A stretch of DNA of 64,000 nucleotides from contig CABVAC010000005.1 of NCBI GenBank assembly GCA_902496275.1, positions 28,309 to 92,308 on the forward strand. Direction: 5' to 3'. Positions 16,712 through 25,982 of the stretch are shown here, piece after piece. The notes under the pieces were generated by a model. The model was not told the origin of the DNA. It made no database searches and saw only the letters and a list, made by a program, of their open reading frames with translations. Source of the DNA: an uncultured Collinsella sp. (GTDB lineage: Bacteria; Actinomycetota; Coriobacteriia; Coriobacteriales; Coriobacteriaceae). How positions within the stretch are numbered: the stretch's first letter is position 1; each line of letters opens with the position of its first letter. Position numbers and translations under genes: made by a program.

Positions 16712-18523
16712 ATGAATACTTCAATTGACATTTCCCACATCCGCAACTTCTCAATCGTTGCGCACATCGACCATGGCAAGTCCACGATCAGCGATCGCAT
16801 CCTCGAGCTCACCCATACCGTCGACGAACGCGACATGGAGTCGCAGCTGCTCGACACCATGGATATCGAGCGCGAGCGCGGCATCACGATCAAGTCCAAT
16901 GCCGTTCGCGTGTCCTATGACGCCGACGATGGCGAGACGTATCAGTTCAATCTGATCGATACGCCGGGCCACGTGGACTTTACCTATGAGGTCTCGCGCT
17001 CGCTGGCAGCCTGTGAGGGCGCGGTGCTCGTTGTCGACGCCACGCAGGGCGTCGAGGCGCAGACCGTCTCCAACGCGACGCTCGCCATGAACGCCAATCT
17101 GGACATTGTGCCGGCCATCAACAAGATCGACCTGCCCTCGGCCCATCCCGACGAGGTTAAGACCGAGATCGAGGATGACCTGGCGATCCCTGCCGATGAT
17201 GCCGTGTGCGTCTCGGGCAAGACCGGCGAGGGCATCCACGATCTGCTGGAGTCCATTGTCTTTTTGATCTCTCCGCCCAAGGGCGATGCGAACGCGCCGC
17301 TCAAGGCACTCATTCTGGATTCGTACTTCGACGAGTATCGTGGCGTCGTCGCCACGGTGCGCATCTTTGACGGCTCCATCAAAAAGGGCGATACCCTGCG
17401 CATGATGCAGGCAAAGGGCGACTTTTTGGTCGATGGCGTGGGCGTCAAGCGTCCCGCCGAGACCCCGGTCGACGCGCTCACGGTCGGCGAGGTCGGATAC
17501 GTGGTCACGGGCCTGAAGGACCCCGAGGCCGTTCGCGTGGGCGATACCCTCACGTGGGCGTCGAATCCCTGCCCCGAGCCGCTTCCCGGCTACCGCGAGG
17601 CCAAGCCCATGGTCTATACGGGCCTGTTCCCGATCGATAACAAGGACTACGAGAACCTGCGTGACGCGCTCGATAAGCTGCACGTCAACGACCCGTCGTT
17701 GGTGTGGGAGCCCGAGACCTCGGTGGCGCTCGGCTTTGGCTTCCGCGTGGGCTTCTTGGGCCTGCTGCATATGGAGGTCGTCAAGGAGCGCCTGGAGCGC
17801 GAGTTCAATCTTGACCTCATTGCCACGAGCCCCTCGGTGGACTATCACGTCTACAAGACTGACGGCGAGATGATTGATGTCCGCAGCCCGCAGGATCTGC
17901 CCGAGGCTACGCGCATCGAGCGTATCGAGGAACCCTACCTCAAGGCCAAGATTATCTGCCCGCCCGAGTATACGGGTGCCGTCATGCAGCTCGCTATCGA
18001 GCACCGCGGCATTACTACCGACATGATTCATCTCACGAGCAAGTCGGTCGAGATGCGCTTTGATATGCCGCTCGCCGAGCTCATCTTGGACTTCTTTGAC
18101 CAGCTCAAGAGCCGTACCAAGGGCTATGCCTCGCTCGACTACGAGTTCAACGAGTATCGTCCCTCCGAGCTCGTCAAGCTCGATATCTTGCTTTCGGGCG
18201 ACGAGGTGGACGCGCTGTCGTTTATCGTCCATAAGGACAAGGCCTATGGCCTGGCCCGTGGTCTGTGCGACAAACTTAAGGAGATCATCCCGCGTCAGCT
18301 GTTCGAGGTTCCCATCCAGGGTGCTATCGGCAACAAAATCATCGCCCGTTCTACCGTCAAAGCGCGTCGCAAGGACGTTCTTGCTAAGTGCTACGGCGGC
18401 GATATCTCGCGTAAGCGCAAGCTGCTCGAGAAGCAGAAAGAGGGCAAGAAGCGCATGAAGGCCATCGGCTCGGTCGAGGTCCCGCAGGAGGCCTTTATGG
18501 CGATCCTCAAGGTGGACGAGTAG
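16712..18523 (+). CDS. lepA: Elongation factor 4 (LepA)
   Basis: LepA is a ribosome-associated translational GTPase linked to initiation, elongation stress and 30S biogenesis. The 603-residue product starts MNTSIDISHIRNFSIVAHID and contains the G1 motif AHIDHGKST, G3 DTPGHVDF and G4 NKIDLPSA. It ends with the LepA-specific C-terminal domain (AIGNKIIARSTVKARRKDVL and KQKEGKKRMK). The ATG at 16712 has no strong ribosome-binding site, in line with the -10 element only 6 bases upstream. Confidence 0.97.
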   Translation: MNTSIDISHIRNFSIVAHIDHGKSTISDRILELTHTVDERDMESQLLDTMDIERERGITIKSNAVRVSYDADDGETYQFNLIDTPGHVDFTYEVSRSLAACEGAVLVVDATQGVEAQTVSNATLAMNANLDIVPAINKIDLPSAHPDEVKTEIEDDLAIPADDAVCVSGKTGEGIHDLLESIVFLISPPKGDANAPLKALILDSYFDEYRGVVATVRIFDGSIKKGDTLRMMQAKGDFLVDGVGVKRPAETPVDALTVGEVGYVVTGLKDPEAVRVGDTLTWASNPCPEPLPGYREAKPMVYTGLFPIDNKDYENLRDALDKLHVNDPSLVWEPETSVALGFGFRVGFLGLLHMEVVKERLEREFNLDLIATSPSVDYHVYKTDGEMIDVRSPQDLPEATRIERIEEPYLKAKIICPPEYTGAVMQLAIEHRGITTDMIHLTSKSVEMRFDMPLAELILDFFDQLKSRTKGYASLDYEFNEYRPSELVKLDILLSGDEVDALSFIVHKDKAYGLARGLCDKLKEIIPRQLFEVPIQGAIGNKIIARSTVKARRKDVLAKCYGGDISRKRKLLEKQKEGKKRMKAIGSVEVPQEAFMAILKVDE

Positions 18524-18527
18524 GTCT

Positions 18528-19571
18528 ATGGCGCTTTCCGAATACAGCAAGCGGCTGCTGGGCGCCTATGCCGAGCAGCCGTTCCTTATGGCTCCCATGG
18601 CGGGCGTAACCGATCCCGCTTATCGCATCATGTGCCGCCGCCGCGGTGCCAATCTCGCCTATAGCGAGATGGTGAGCGTGGCGGGCCTTGCCTATGCCAG
18701 CAACAAGACCTGGCGCCTGGTGCTACCGGCCGACGAGGAGCAGCAGATTTGCGTGCAGCTCTTTGGCTCCAAGCCCGAGCAGTTTGCGAGTGCCGTCGCC
18801 GCCGTCGAGGAGCGTGTGGGCGATCGCCTGTCATTGATTGATATCAACATGGCCTGTCCGGCTCGCAAGGTCGTTACTAAGGGCGAAGGCTCGGCGCTTA
18901 TGCGCACGCCCGACCTGGCCGAGAAGATTGTCGAGGCAGCGGTGGGCGCGGCGCATGTTCCCGTGACCGTGAAGATCCGCAAGGGTTTTTATGCCGAGGA
19001 CCGCAACGCCGCAACGTTTGCCCAGATGCTTGAAGGGGCGGGCGCCTCTGCAGTTGCCGTGCACGGTCGTTGTGCCACGCAGCTCTACACCGGCCAGGCC
19101 GATTGGTCGGTTGTCGATGAGGTTGCCGACGCCGTCGAGATTCCCGTGATTGGTTCGGGTGATGTGTTCTGCGCCGAGGATGCCGCGGAGCATCTGCGCA
19201 GTTCTGGTGCCAGCGCGGTGTTTATCGCGCGCGGCATCTACGGCAATCCGTGGGTGTTCGGTGATGCTCGCGCCCTTGCGCTCGATGGCATGCCGGTGCC
19301 GGCGCGCAGCTCCGTTGAGCGCCTAGACGCCCTGCGTGAGCACCTAACGCTGACGCATGAGCTCCTGCCGCTCATGTCGCGTGCCCGTACGTACGCAAGC
19401 TGGTACTTAAAAGGCATGCCCCATGCCGCCGCTTGGCGTGCCCATGTGGTGCGCTGTTCCACTTACGAGGAGTTTATGGCGCTGGTCGATGAGATCGAGC
19501 GCGATGTGGTGGCCTGCGAGGCTGCCCTTGCCGCCGGCGAATCGGTGCCTCCACATCCGCTGGAGGCTTAA
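18528..19571 (+). CDS. dusB: tRNA-dihydrouridine synthase
   Basis: Dus enzymes use FMN and NADPH to reduce uridines in the tRNA D-loop. The 347-residue product has the FMN-binding start LMAPMAGVTDPAYR, the signature INMACPARKVVTKGEGSALM and VAVHGRCATQLYTG. The catalytic cysteine (expected in NMACPA) is present. The start lies 4 bases after lepA. Subfamily DusB is assigned from overall pattern; another Dus type is possible. Confidence 0.9.
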   Translation: MALSEYSKRLLGAYAEQPFLMAPMAGVTDPAYRIMCRRRGANLAYSEMVSVAGLAYASNKTWRLVLPADEEQQICVQLFGSKPEQFASAVAAVEERVGDRLSLIDINMACPARKVVTKGEGSALMRTPDLAEKIVEAAVGAAHVPVTVKIRKGFYAEDRNAATFAQMLEGAGASAVAVHGRCATQLYTGQADWSVVDEVADAVEIPVIGSGDVFCAEDAAEHLRSSGASAVFIARGIYGNPWVFGDARALALDGMPVPARSSVERLDALREHLTLTHELLPLMSRARTYASWYLKGMPHAAAWRAHVVRCSTYEEFMALVDEIERDVVACEAALAAGESVPPHPLEA

Positions 19572-19573
19572 GG

Positions 19574-20806
19574 GTGGCCGTTACCGCGCTGTACGTGCAC
19601 GTGCCGTTTTGCGCCCAAAAGTGCCGGTACTGCGACTTTGACTCGCGCAGTTTTGCTCCGTGCGACCTGAGCGCTGCGCTCGATGTCTATTTTGAGCAGT
19701 TGTTCGCGCGCCTCGATGCTTTTGGCAAGGCTAGGGCCCTTGAACAGATCCGCACCGTCTATGTTGGCGGTGGTACGCCGTCGCTGGCGGGGGAGCGCCT
19801 GGTGGAGCTTGCGCGGCGTATTCGTGCGTGGTGCGCCCCCGTTGAGTTTACCTGCGAGGCCAATCCCGAGTCGCTGACCGCCGAGCTTGCCGCTGCGCTT
19901 GCCAAGGTTGGTGTCACACGCGTCTCTCTGGGCGTGCAAACGCTCGATAACATCGAACTTACCGCTATCGGCCGTATTCACGATGCCGATCGGGCGCTCG
20001 CCGCCATCGCGACAGTCAAGAACGCTGGGCTTGACGTGTCGTGCGACCTTATGTGCGGACTTCCCGGGCAGACCGCAGCGAGTTGGAGGCGCACGCTCGA
20101 TGGCGTGCTGGCGGCGGCTCCGCATCATGTGTCGGTCTACCCGCTCACGCTTGAGGAGGGGACTCCCCTTTATCGCATGGCGTGCCGCGACGAGTCGGTA
20201 GAGCCCGACGAGGATTTTCAAGCTTCGTGCATGGATGTGGCGCGTGAGCGTCTGGGTGCGGCCGGCTATCACCCGTATGAGGTGGCAAGCTATGCGCTCG
20301 ACGGACATGAGTGCGCCCATAACATTGCCTACTGGACCGGCCAGGGCTATTTGGGCCTGGGTCGCTCTGCCGCGGGCATGCTCGATGCCGAGGATTTCGA
20401 TCGTCTTGCAGGTTTGTTCCCCGGCGTGTCTTCTCGAGGCGATTCGTACCGCGTGCGTCTGGTGCAACGTGACGATGACGCGACGGCGTTCGAGGCCGAA
20501 TATCTGTCGCAGCGTGAGGCTGCGGCTGAAGACCTGATGCTCGCTTGTCGCATGACGCGCGGTATTGCGTCCGATCTGTTGGTTCGTGCAGCTTGCGTCA
20601 TCCCAACGGGCGAGCTGGCAGCTGCCTGCGATCGCGCGCTCGAATTGGGTCTTGCCACTTGGGTGCCCGAGACGCTCGGAGTCCATGAGGGACCCTTCAC
20701 TTCGGCAGACGTCCTCGCGGGCCATGTCCGTGCTCGTTTAGCGCCCACCCACTTGGGCTGGCTCGATGGAAATGTGCTGTTCGAGCTGTTTTGGGGTCTA
20801 GCCTAG
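19574..20806 (+). CDS. hemW: Radical SAM heme chaperone HemW
   Basis: HemW is a radical-SAM family protein related to HemN that binds heme and is thought to deliver it to membrane targets. The 410-residue product begins with ALYVHVPFCAQKCRYCDF, the CxxxCxxCxF cluster motif, followed by YVGGGTPS and VSLGVQTL. The C-terminal HemN-type domain contains the GQGYLGLGRSAAG segment. The GTG start follows the dusB stop by 2 bases. HemW genes commonly precede hrcA-dnaK or dnaJ genes; here two dnaJ-type genes follow, without hrcA. Confidence 0.9.
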   Translation: MAVTALYVHVPFCAQKCRYCDFDSRSFAPCDLSAALDVYFEQLFARLDAFGKARALEQIRTVYVGGGTPSLAGERLVELARRIRAWCAPVEFTCEANPESLTAELAAALAKVGVTRVSLGVQTLDNIELTAIGRIHDADRALAAIATVKNAGLDVSCDLMCGLPGQTAASWRRTLDGVLAAAPHHVSVYPLTLEEGTPLYRMACRDESVEPDEDFQASCMDVARERLGAAGYHPYEVASYALDGHECAHNIAYWTGQGYLGLGRSAAGMLDAEDFDRLAGLFPGVSSRGDSYRVRLVQRDDDATAFEAEYLSQREAAAEDLMLACRMTRGIASDLLVRAACVIPTGELAAACDRALELGLATWVPETLGVHEGPFTSADVLAGHVRARLAPTHLGWLDGNVLFELFWGLA

Positions 20807-20864
20807 GCCGCTCGGGTAGAATTACCGCAATATATACGCTGCTGTGAGCAGGAGGTTGCCGCGC

Positions 20865-21968
20865 ATGGCGACGATGAACGAAAAAGATTACTACGAGATT
20901 TTGGGTGTCTCCAAGGACGCCACCTCGCGTGATATTCAGAAGGCCTTCCAGCAAAAGGCCCGCAAGCTCCATCCGGACGTCAACAAAGAACCTGATGCCG
21001 AGGAAAAGTTTAAAGAGGTTTCCGAGGCCTACGCCGTGCTTTCGGACGAGCAGAAGCGTGCGCGCTACGACGCCATGCGCTCGGGCAATCCCTTTGCCGG
21101 TGCACCGACGGCTTCGCCCTATGGCGGTGGCTATGCCGGCAGCGCCGGTTACGGCAATCCCTTTGACGGCGGTTTCCCCTTCGGGGGCGCCTGGGGCCAG
21201 CCGCGTCGCGGGCAGGCTGCCTATAATCCCGAGAACGGCGCCAACGTGGTCGTCGATATTAAGCTCGACGCCAAGGAGGCCAAGGGCGGTGCCCGCAAGA
21301 CCGTCCGCTACACGCGTTTCGATACGTGCGGACATTGCGGCGGCTCGGGTTCTGTCTCCTCCGAGCATGCCCATACCTGCCCAAGCTGTGGCGGCCGCGG
21401 CCACATCGACGTCGACCTGTCCTTCCTGTTTGGTGCGGGCACGTTCCAGTCGGTCTGCCCCGAGTGCGGCGGTTCCGGTAAGGTCGTGGCCGACCCCTGC
21501 CCTGATTGTGGTGGCAGCGGTCGTACTCGCGTAACCTCCGAGCAGACGATTGAGTTTCCTGCCGGCACGCACGATGGCGACGAGGTCTGCATTAGCGGCA
21601 TGGGTCATGCTGGCACCAACGGTGCCGCGGGCGGCGATCTGGTCGGCCGTGCCCATGTTGAGGCCGAGCGCTTGGAAGGCAAAGCTCGTACCGGTTTTTA
21701 CCTGATGGGCATCGTGGCGCCGTTTTTGGTACTCTCGGCCATCTCGGGCGTGTTCTCGGCCTTTGCCGTGATGTGCTTTATTCCGTTTACCATGGGCCTG
21801 TTCATGGTGCTTTCGGACGGTGTGCTTCATCGCAGTCTGCTGTGGTGGAAGCGCGGTGCGATGCAGTTTGCCAACGGTTTTGCCAACGGCTTCATGTTCG
21901 CGCTCGTGTCGGTTTGGTTCGCGAGCTGCTCGCAACGGGCCATGCTTTCGCCGTACCAAATGCAATAA
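20865..21968 (+). CDS. DnaJ-like protein with membrane-spanning C-terminus
   Basis: The 367-residue product starts like a full DnaJ. It has a J-domain (about 4-68) with HPD in KLHPDVNKEPDAEEKF, then a Gly/Phe-rich linker (about 70-120). A complete zinc-finger region follows with four CxxCxGxG repeats (CGHCGGSG, CPSCGGRG, CPECGGSG, CPDCGGSG). A short piece of C-terminal domain (EFPAGTHDGDEVCISGMGH) comes next. Where substrate-binding domain 2 and the dimerisation helix should follow, there is instead a run of hydrophobic segments (about 275-365) with two to three likely membrane helices. It therefore looks like a membrane-tethered DnaK co-chaperone. The ATG at 20865 follows AGGAGG. A canonical dnaJ lies next to it. 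Confidence 0.85.
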   Translation: MATMNEKDYYEILGVSKDATSRDIQKAFQQKARKLHPDVNKEPDAEEKFKEVSEAYAVLSDEQKRARYDAMRSGNPFAGAPTASPYGGGYAGSAGYGNPFDGGFPFGGAWGQPRRGQAAYNPENGANVVVDIKLDAKEAKGGARKTVRYTRFDTCGHCGGSGSVSSEHAHTCPSCGGRGHIDVDLSFLFGAGTFQSVCPECGGSGKVVADPCPDCGGSGRTRVTSEQTIEFPAGTHDGDEVCISGMGHAGTNGAAGGDLVGRAHVEAERLEGKARTGFYLMGIVAPFLVLSAISGVFSAFAVMCFIPFTMGLFMVLSDGVLHRSLLWWKRGAMQFANGFANGFMFALVSVWFASCSQRAMLSPYQMQ

Positions 21969-22049
21969 CATCAAACCCTCTGTTTGCGGCCGGCCCAGCT
22001 TGGGTATAGGACGCACTGTGACAATAATGAAAGTCGGAAGGATTCGGTC

Positions 22050-23198
22050 GTGTCGGAAAATAGGGATTACTACGAGGTACTTGGCGTCGACAGGGATGCC
22101 GACGCGCGGACGATTAAGCGCGCGTTTCTAAAGAAGGCCCGTACCGTACACCCGGACGTTTCGGACGACCCCGAGGCCGAGGCCAAGTTTAAAGAGCTTA
22201 ACGAGGCATATTCCGTTCTTTCCGATGAGCAGAAGCGTGCTAACTACGACCGTTACGGCACTGCCGACGGCCCTGGTGGTTCAGGCTACGTCGATATCAA
22301 CGATATCTTTGGTGGCATGGGCATGGACGACTTGTTCTCGTCGTTCTTTGGCGGCGGTGCCGGCGGTGGCGCCCGCAGCCGTCGCGAGCGCCGCCGGGGT
22401 CGCGATATGGCCATCTCCCTTTCGGTGACGCTCGAGGAGGCGGCACTCGGCTGCAAAAAGACGATCAGCTATGACCGCCTTGCTCCTTGCGAGGACTGCA
22501 ATGGCACCGGTAGGGCAGAGGGCGCACAGGAAAAGCAGTGCGGCCGCTGCCACGGTACGGGCTACGTCACGACGGTTCAGCGTTCGTTCCTGGGCCAGGT
22601 TCAGTCTTCCTCGCCTTGCCCTGACTGCCATGGCGAGGGCACGGTTATCGACCATCCCTGCGAGACCTGCGACGGTCAGGGCCGCACGCCTTCGCATGAA
22701 AAGATTGACATCGATATTCCCGCCGGCGTTTCGACCGGTCGCCAGCTGCGTGTGAGCGGCTTTGGCGAGGCCGGCCTTCGCGGCGAGCCTTCGGGCGACC
22801 TGATTGTCAACGTGCGCGTTGCCGACCATGAGCGCTTTAAGCGCAACGGTGACGACCTGTACCTGCTGAGTGATATCTCGATTGCGCAGGCTGCGCTTGG
22901 CTGCGAGATCGAGGTCGAGGGCATTATGCCCGACGAGGTCGTTAAGGTGACGGTTCCCGCCGGCGCCCAGTACGGTGATACCGTGAGCGTCAATAATTAC
23001 GGCATGCCGCGCATTGGCGGTGGCGGTTCGCGTGGCCGCCTGATCGTGCAACTGCGCGTGGTCGTTCCCACCAATCTTTCCAATAAGCAGCGCGAGCTGC
23101 TCCGTGCTTTTGCCGATGAGATGGGCGATGACGTTGCTTCTGGTAAGAAGTCGGTGACCGACCGTATCAAGAGTGCTCTCGATGACATCCTCGATTAA
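22050..23198 (+). CDS. dnaJ: Chaperone protein DnaJ
   Basis: DnaJ delivers unfolded clients to DnaK and stimulates its ATPase. The 382-residue product is canonical: J-domain with HPD in TVHPDVSDDPEAEAKF and a short Gly-rich linker. Four zinc-finger repeats follow (CEDCNGTG, CGRCHGTG, CPDCHGEG, CETCDGQG), then both C-terminal beta domains (IDIPAGVSTGRQLRVSG). The start is GTG 22050 after CGGAAGGATT. It sits 81 bases after the membrane-type DnaJ paralogue, and mtaB follows in the same direction; dnaJ followed by a methylthiotransferase gene is a common order. Confidence 0.96.
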   Translation: MSENRDYYEVLGVDRDADARTIKRAFLKKARTVHPDVSDDPEAEAKFKELNEAYSVLSDEQKRANYDRYGTADGPGGSGYVDINDIFGGMGMDDLFSSFFGGGAGGGARSRRERRRGRDMAISLSVTLEEAALGCKKTISYDRLAPCEDCNGTGRAEGAQEKQCGRCHGTGYVTTVQRSFLGQVQSSSPCPDCHGEGTVIDHPCETCDGQGRTPSHEKIDIDIPAGVSTGRQLRVSGFGEAGLRGEPSGDLIVNVRVADHERFKRNGDDLYLLSDISIAQAALGCEIEVEGIMPDEVVKVTVPAGAQYGDTVSVNNYGMPRIGGGGSRGRLIVQLRVVVPTNLSNKQRELLRAFADEMGDDVASGKKSVTDRIKSALDDILD

Positions 23199-23207
23199 GG
23201 AGCCCGC

Positions 23208-24500
23208 GTGCTCGCACCCCATATTTCCGTCGTCAACCTCGGTTGCCGTGTCAACCGGGTTGAATCCGACCGTATCACTGCCGATCTTATGCGCCTGGGC
23301 TTTGCGATGGTGGAGCCCCAGGATGCAGAGCTGATCGTCATTAACACCTGTGCCGTTACGGGCGAGGCCGAGGCCAAGACCCGTAAGGCCGTTCGCCATG
23401 CTCTGGCCCATCCAAACGAACCCTATGTGATCGTGACCGGATGCGTTGTCAATTTGCATCCCGAGGAGCTGCTGGAGCTTTCGGACCGCGTGATTGCCGA
23501 GCCGTCCAAGATCGATGTTGCCGACCGCGTTTGCGAAGTGCTAGGCGTTGAATCCGACAGCGTCGCCGCTTGCAGCGATAGCGATGTGGTCGATGCGCTT
23601 GGGCGCTCCCGCTTGGGCGTAAAGATCCAAGACGGCTGCAATCACCGCTGCACCTACTGCATCGTGTGGAAGGCGCGCGGCCCCGAGCGCTCCGTGCCTG
23701 TCGAGTCTGTGCTCGAGCAGGTGCTCGAGGCCCAGGAGGCCGGCGTGCCCGAGGTCGTGCTGACGGGCGTGAACCTCGGTGCCTACGACGGCAAGAGCGC
23801 GACCGACGAACACGTGGAGATCGACGAGCTGCTCGAGACCATCATGGAGCGCACCTCGATTCCCCATGTGCGCATTTCTTCGGTGGAACCCATGGATATC
23901 TCCGAGCGCCTGCTGAAGGTCATGGCTCGCTATCCGCAGCGTATCGCCCCGTTTTTGCACCTGCCCGTGCAGTCCGGTTGCACGGCGACCCTGCATCGTA
24001 TGGGCCGTCCCTATAGCGCTGAGTCCTTCGAGGGCACGGTGCGTATGATTCGCGAGATTTTGCCGCAGGCTTCGCTTTCGTGCGATGTCATCGTCGGTTT
24101 TCCCGGCGAGACGGACGAGGAGTTTGAGGAGTCGCTGGCGCTCTGCCGTCGCGTGGGCTTCTCGCGTATGCACGTGTTCCGCTACAGCAAGCGCCCCGGC
24201 ACCTTGGCGGCCGATATGCCCGACCAGGTGGCGCCCGAGGTCATGGCTGAGCGCAGCCGTCGCATGCGCGCGGCGGCCCAGGAGCTCGCCGTTGCCGACG
24301 CCCGTCGCCGCGTGGGCTCCGTCGAGCGTGCCGTGCTCGAGTATGGCGACAACCTGACGCTCGGCTCCTTCCATCATGCCCGCCTTGACGATACCCGTGG
24401 ACTCACGGCCCCGTGCCTGCTCGATGTTGCTATCATCGGAGTCGATGATTCCGGCTTGGTCCATGCACGCAGGGAGGTTCATGGAAGCCTCGAAGATTAG
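23208..24500 (+). CDS. mtaB: tRNA ms2t6A37 methylthiotransferase MtaB
   Basis: MtaB adds a methylthio group to t6A at position 37 of ANN-decoding tRNAs. The 430-residue product has an N-terminal UPF0004 domain (VNLGCRVNRVESD, INTCAVTGEAEAKTR, VTGCVV), the radical-SAM cluster motif DGCNHRCTYCIVW, and the conserved LPVQSGCTATLHRMGR and DVIVGFPGETDEEF. The GRVNR/CRVNR N-terminus and the AVTGEAE segment identify MtaB rather than MiaB or RimO. It overlaps phoH by 20 bases. Confidence 0.92.
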   Translation: MLAPHISVVNLGCRVNRVESDRITADLMRLGFAMVEPQDAELIVINTCAVTGEAEAKTRKAVRHALAHPNEPYVIVTGCVVNLHPEELLELSDRVIAEPSKIDVADRVCEVLGVESDSVAACSDSDVVDALGRSRLGVKIQDGCNHRCTYCIVWKARGPERSVPVESVLEQVLEAQEAGVPEVVLTGVNLGAYDGKSATDEHVEIDELLETIMERTSIPHVRISSVEPMDISERLLKVMARYPQRIAPFLHLPVQSGCTATLHRMGRPYSAESFEGTVRMIREILPQASLSCDVIVGFPGETDEEFEESLALCRRVGFSRMHVFRYSKRPGTLAADMPDQVAPEVMAERSRRMRAAAQELAVADARRRVGSVERAVLEYGDNLTLGSFHHARLDDTRGLTAPCLLDVAIIGVDDSGLVHARREVHGSLED

Positions 24501-25467
24501 ACTTACCGTTCCCGAGGGAATTGACCCCTCTCGTGTGCTGGGCGCTGGTGACGGCGTTCTGCGCACGCTCGAGGGCCTGGTTCGCGCCCACGTGGTTGCC
24601 CGTGGTGACAGCATCGCCGTGGGCGGTGACCCGGATGAGGTTGAGCTCGTGGCGCGCTTTTTCGAGCATGCTTTTCGCGAGGCGGCCGCCGGGCGCACAC
24701 TGTCTGCCGACGATGTCTCTCGCTGCCTGGCCGTCTTGCGCGACGGTGAGCACGAGGCTACGTCGCTTCGCGATGACGTGCTGCTTTCGTATCGCGGCCG
24801 TGCCATTCGCCCCAAGACGCTGGGCCAAAAGCGCTATGTGGATGCCATCCGCACGCATACCATCACGTTTGGCCTGGGTCCTGCCGGCACCGGTAAGACC
24901 TATCTGGCCATGGCGCTCGCCGTTGCCGCGCTCAAGCGCCACGAGGTGGGCCGGCTGATCTTGACGCGTCCGGTTGTCGAGGCGGGGGAGAACTTGGGCT
25001 TTTTGCCCGGCACCCTCGAGGAAAAGATCGATCCCTACATGCGTCCGCTCTACGACGCCCTTTTTGACATGATGGATCGCGAGCGCACCGATGAGCTTAT
25101 GGAGCGTGGCGTGATCGAGATCGCCCCGCTTGCCTACATGCGCGGCCGCACGCTGAGCGATGCCTTCGTGGTGCTCGACGAGGCGCAAAATACCACGCCT
25201 GAGCAGATGAAGATGTTCCTGACGCGCTTGGGCTTTAACTCCAAGTTTGTGATTACCGGCGACCTGAGCCAGCGCGACCTGGTGGGTCGTCGTGGCGGTC
25301 TTGCCGACGTTGAGCAGATTTTGGGCCGTGTCGACGATGTCGCATTTTCGCACCTCGAGCGCGCCGACGTGGTGCGCCATGCCTTGGTGGGACGTATCGT
25401 CGAGGCATACGACACTTATGATGACGTGCGCGAGCAGCGCCCGCGCGACCGAAAGGAGTCCCGTTGA
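24481..25467 (+). CDS. phoH: PhoH family ATPase (YbeZ type)
   Basis: PhoH/YbeZ is a cytoplasmic ATPase that acts with YbeY in RNA metabolism and ribosome maturation. The 328-residue product has the P-loop GLGPAGTGKTYLAMA, the PhoH block LTRPVVEAGENLGFLPG, Walker B FVVLDEAQNTTPEQMKMFL and the ITGDLSQRDL motif. The ATG at 24481 follows AGGGAGGTTC and lies inside the mtaB 3' end. It overlaps ybeY (TTGA), the expected partner. Confidence 0.94.
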   Translation: MEASKIRLTVPEGIDPSRVLGAGDGVLRTLEGLVRAHVVARGDSIAVGGDPDEVELVARFFEHAFREAAAGRTLSADDVSRCLAVLRDGEHEATSLRDDVLLSYRGRAIRPKTLGQKRYVDAIRTHTITFGLGPAGTGKTYLAMALAVAALKRHEVGRLILTRPVVEAGENLGFLPGTLEEKIDPYMRPLYDALFDMMDRERTDELMERGVIEIAPLAYMRGRTLSDAFVVLDEAQNTTPEQMKMFLTRLGFNSKFVITGDLSQRDLVGRRGGLADVEQILGRVDDVAFSHLERADVVRHALVGRIVEAYDTYDDVREQRPRDRKESR

Positions 25468-25973
25468 GTGTATTGATCAGCAACGATGCCGAGCTCGATA
25501 CGCTGCTCGATGCGCAGGAGGTGGAGCACATCTGCGAGGTCGTGCTTGCCGCCGAGGGCGTTGAGCGTGAAGTCGAGATTTCCCTTTCGTATGTCGACGA
25601 GGACGAGATGCACGAGCTCAACCACGAGTGGCGCGGTATCGATCGCACCACCGATGTACTCTCGTTTGAGTGCGATTCGGCCTTTGACGATGACATTCCC
25701 GCCGATGAGACGCTCGAGCTCGGCGATATTATCTTGGCCCCGCAGGTTATTGCCCGTCAGGCCCCCGGTTTTGGCAATAGCCCCGCTGACGAGTGCCGTC
25801 TGATGCTCGTTCACGGCATGCTGCACCTGCTGGGCTATGACCACATCGAGGACGACGAGGCCGAGGTCATGGAGGCCCGCGAGGACGCCATCCTGCGCGA
25901 TTTGGCGCTCGAGCGCGGCGAGGACCCCAAGCTAGTCCACGTCGGCCCCATCACCAACCACGCCCACGACTAG
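25464..25973 (+). CDS. ybeY: Endoribonuclease YbeY
   Basis: YbeY is a zinc-dependent RNase needed for 16S rRNA 3'-end maturation and ribosome quality control. The 169-residue product has the diagnostic metal motif HGMLHLLGYDHIED and an upstream RTTDVLSFE segment. It starts with TTG 25464, overlapping the phoH stop, after GGAGTCCCG. The phoH-ybeY-dgkA-era order is the standard Gram-positive one. Confidence 0.95.
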   Translation: MSVLISNDAELDTLLDAQEVEHICEVVLAAEGVEREVEISLSYVDEDEMHELNHEWRGIDRTTDVLSFECDSAFDDDIPADETLELGDIILAPQVIARQAPGFGNSPADECRLMLVHGMLHLLGYDHIEDDEAEVMEAREDAILRDLALERGEDPKLVHVGPITNHAHD

Positions 25974-25982
25974 GAGCCGTCT

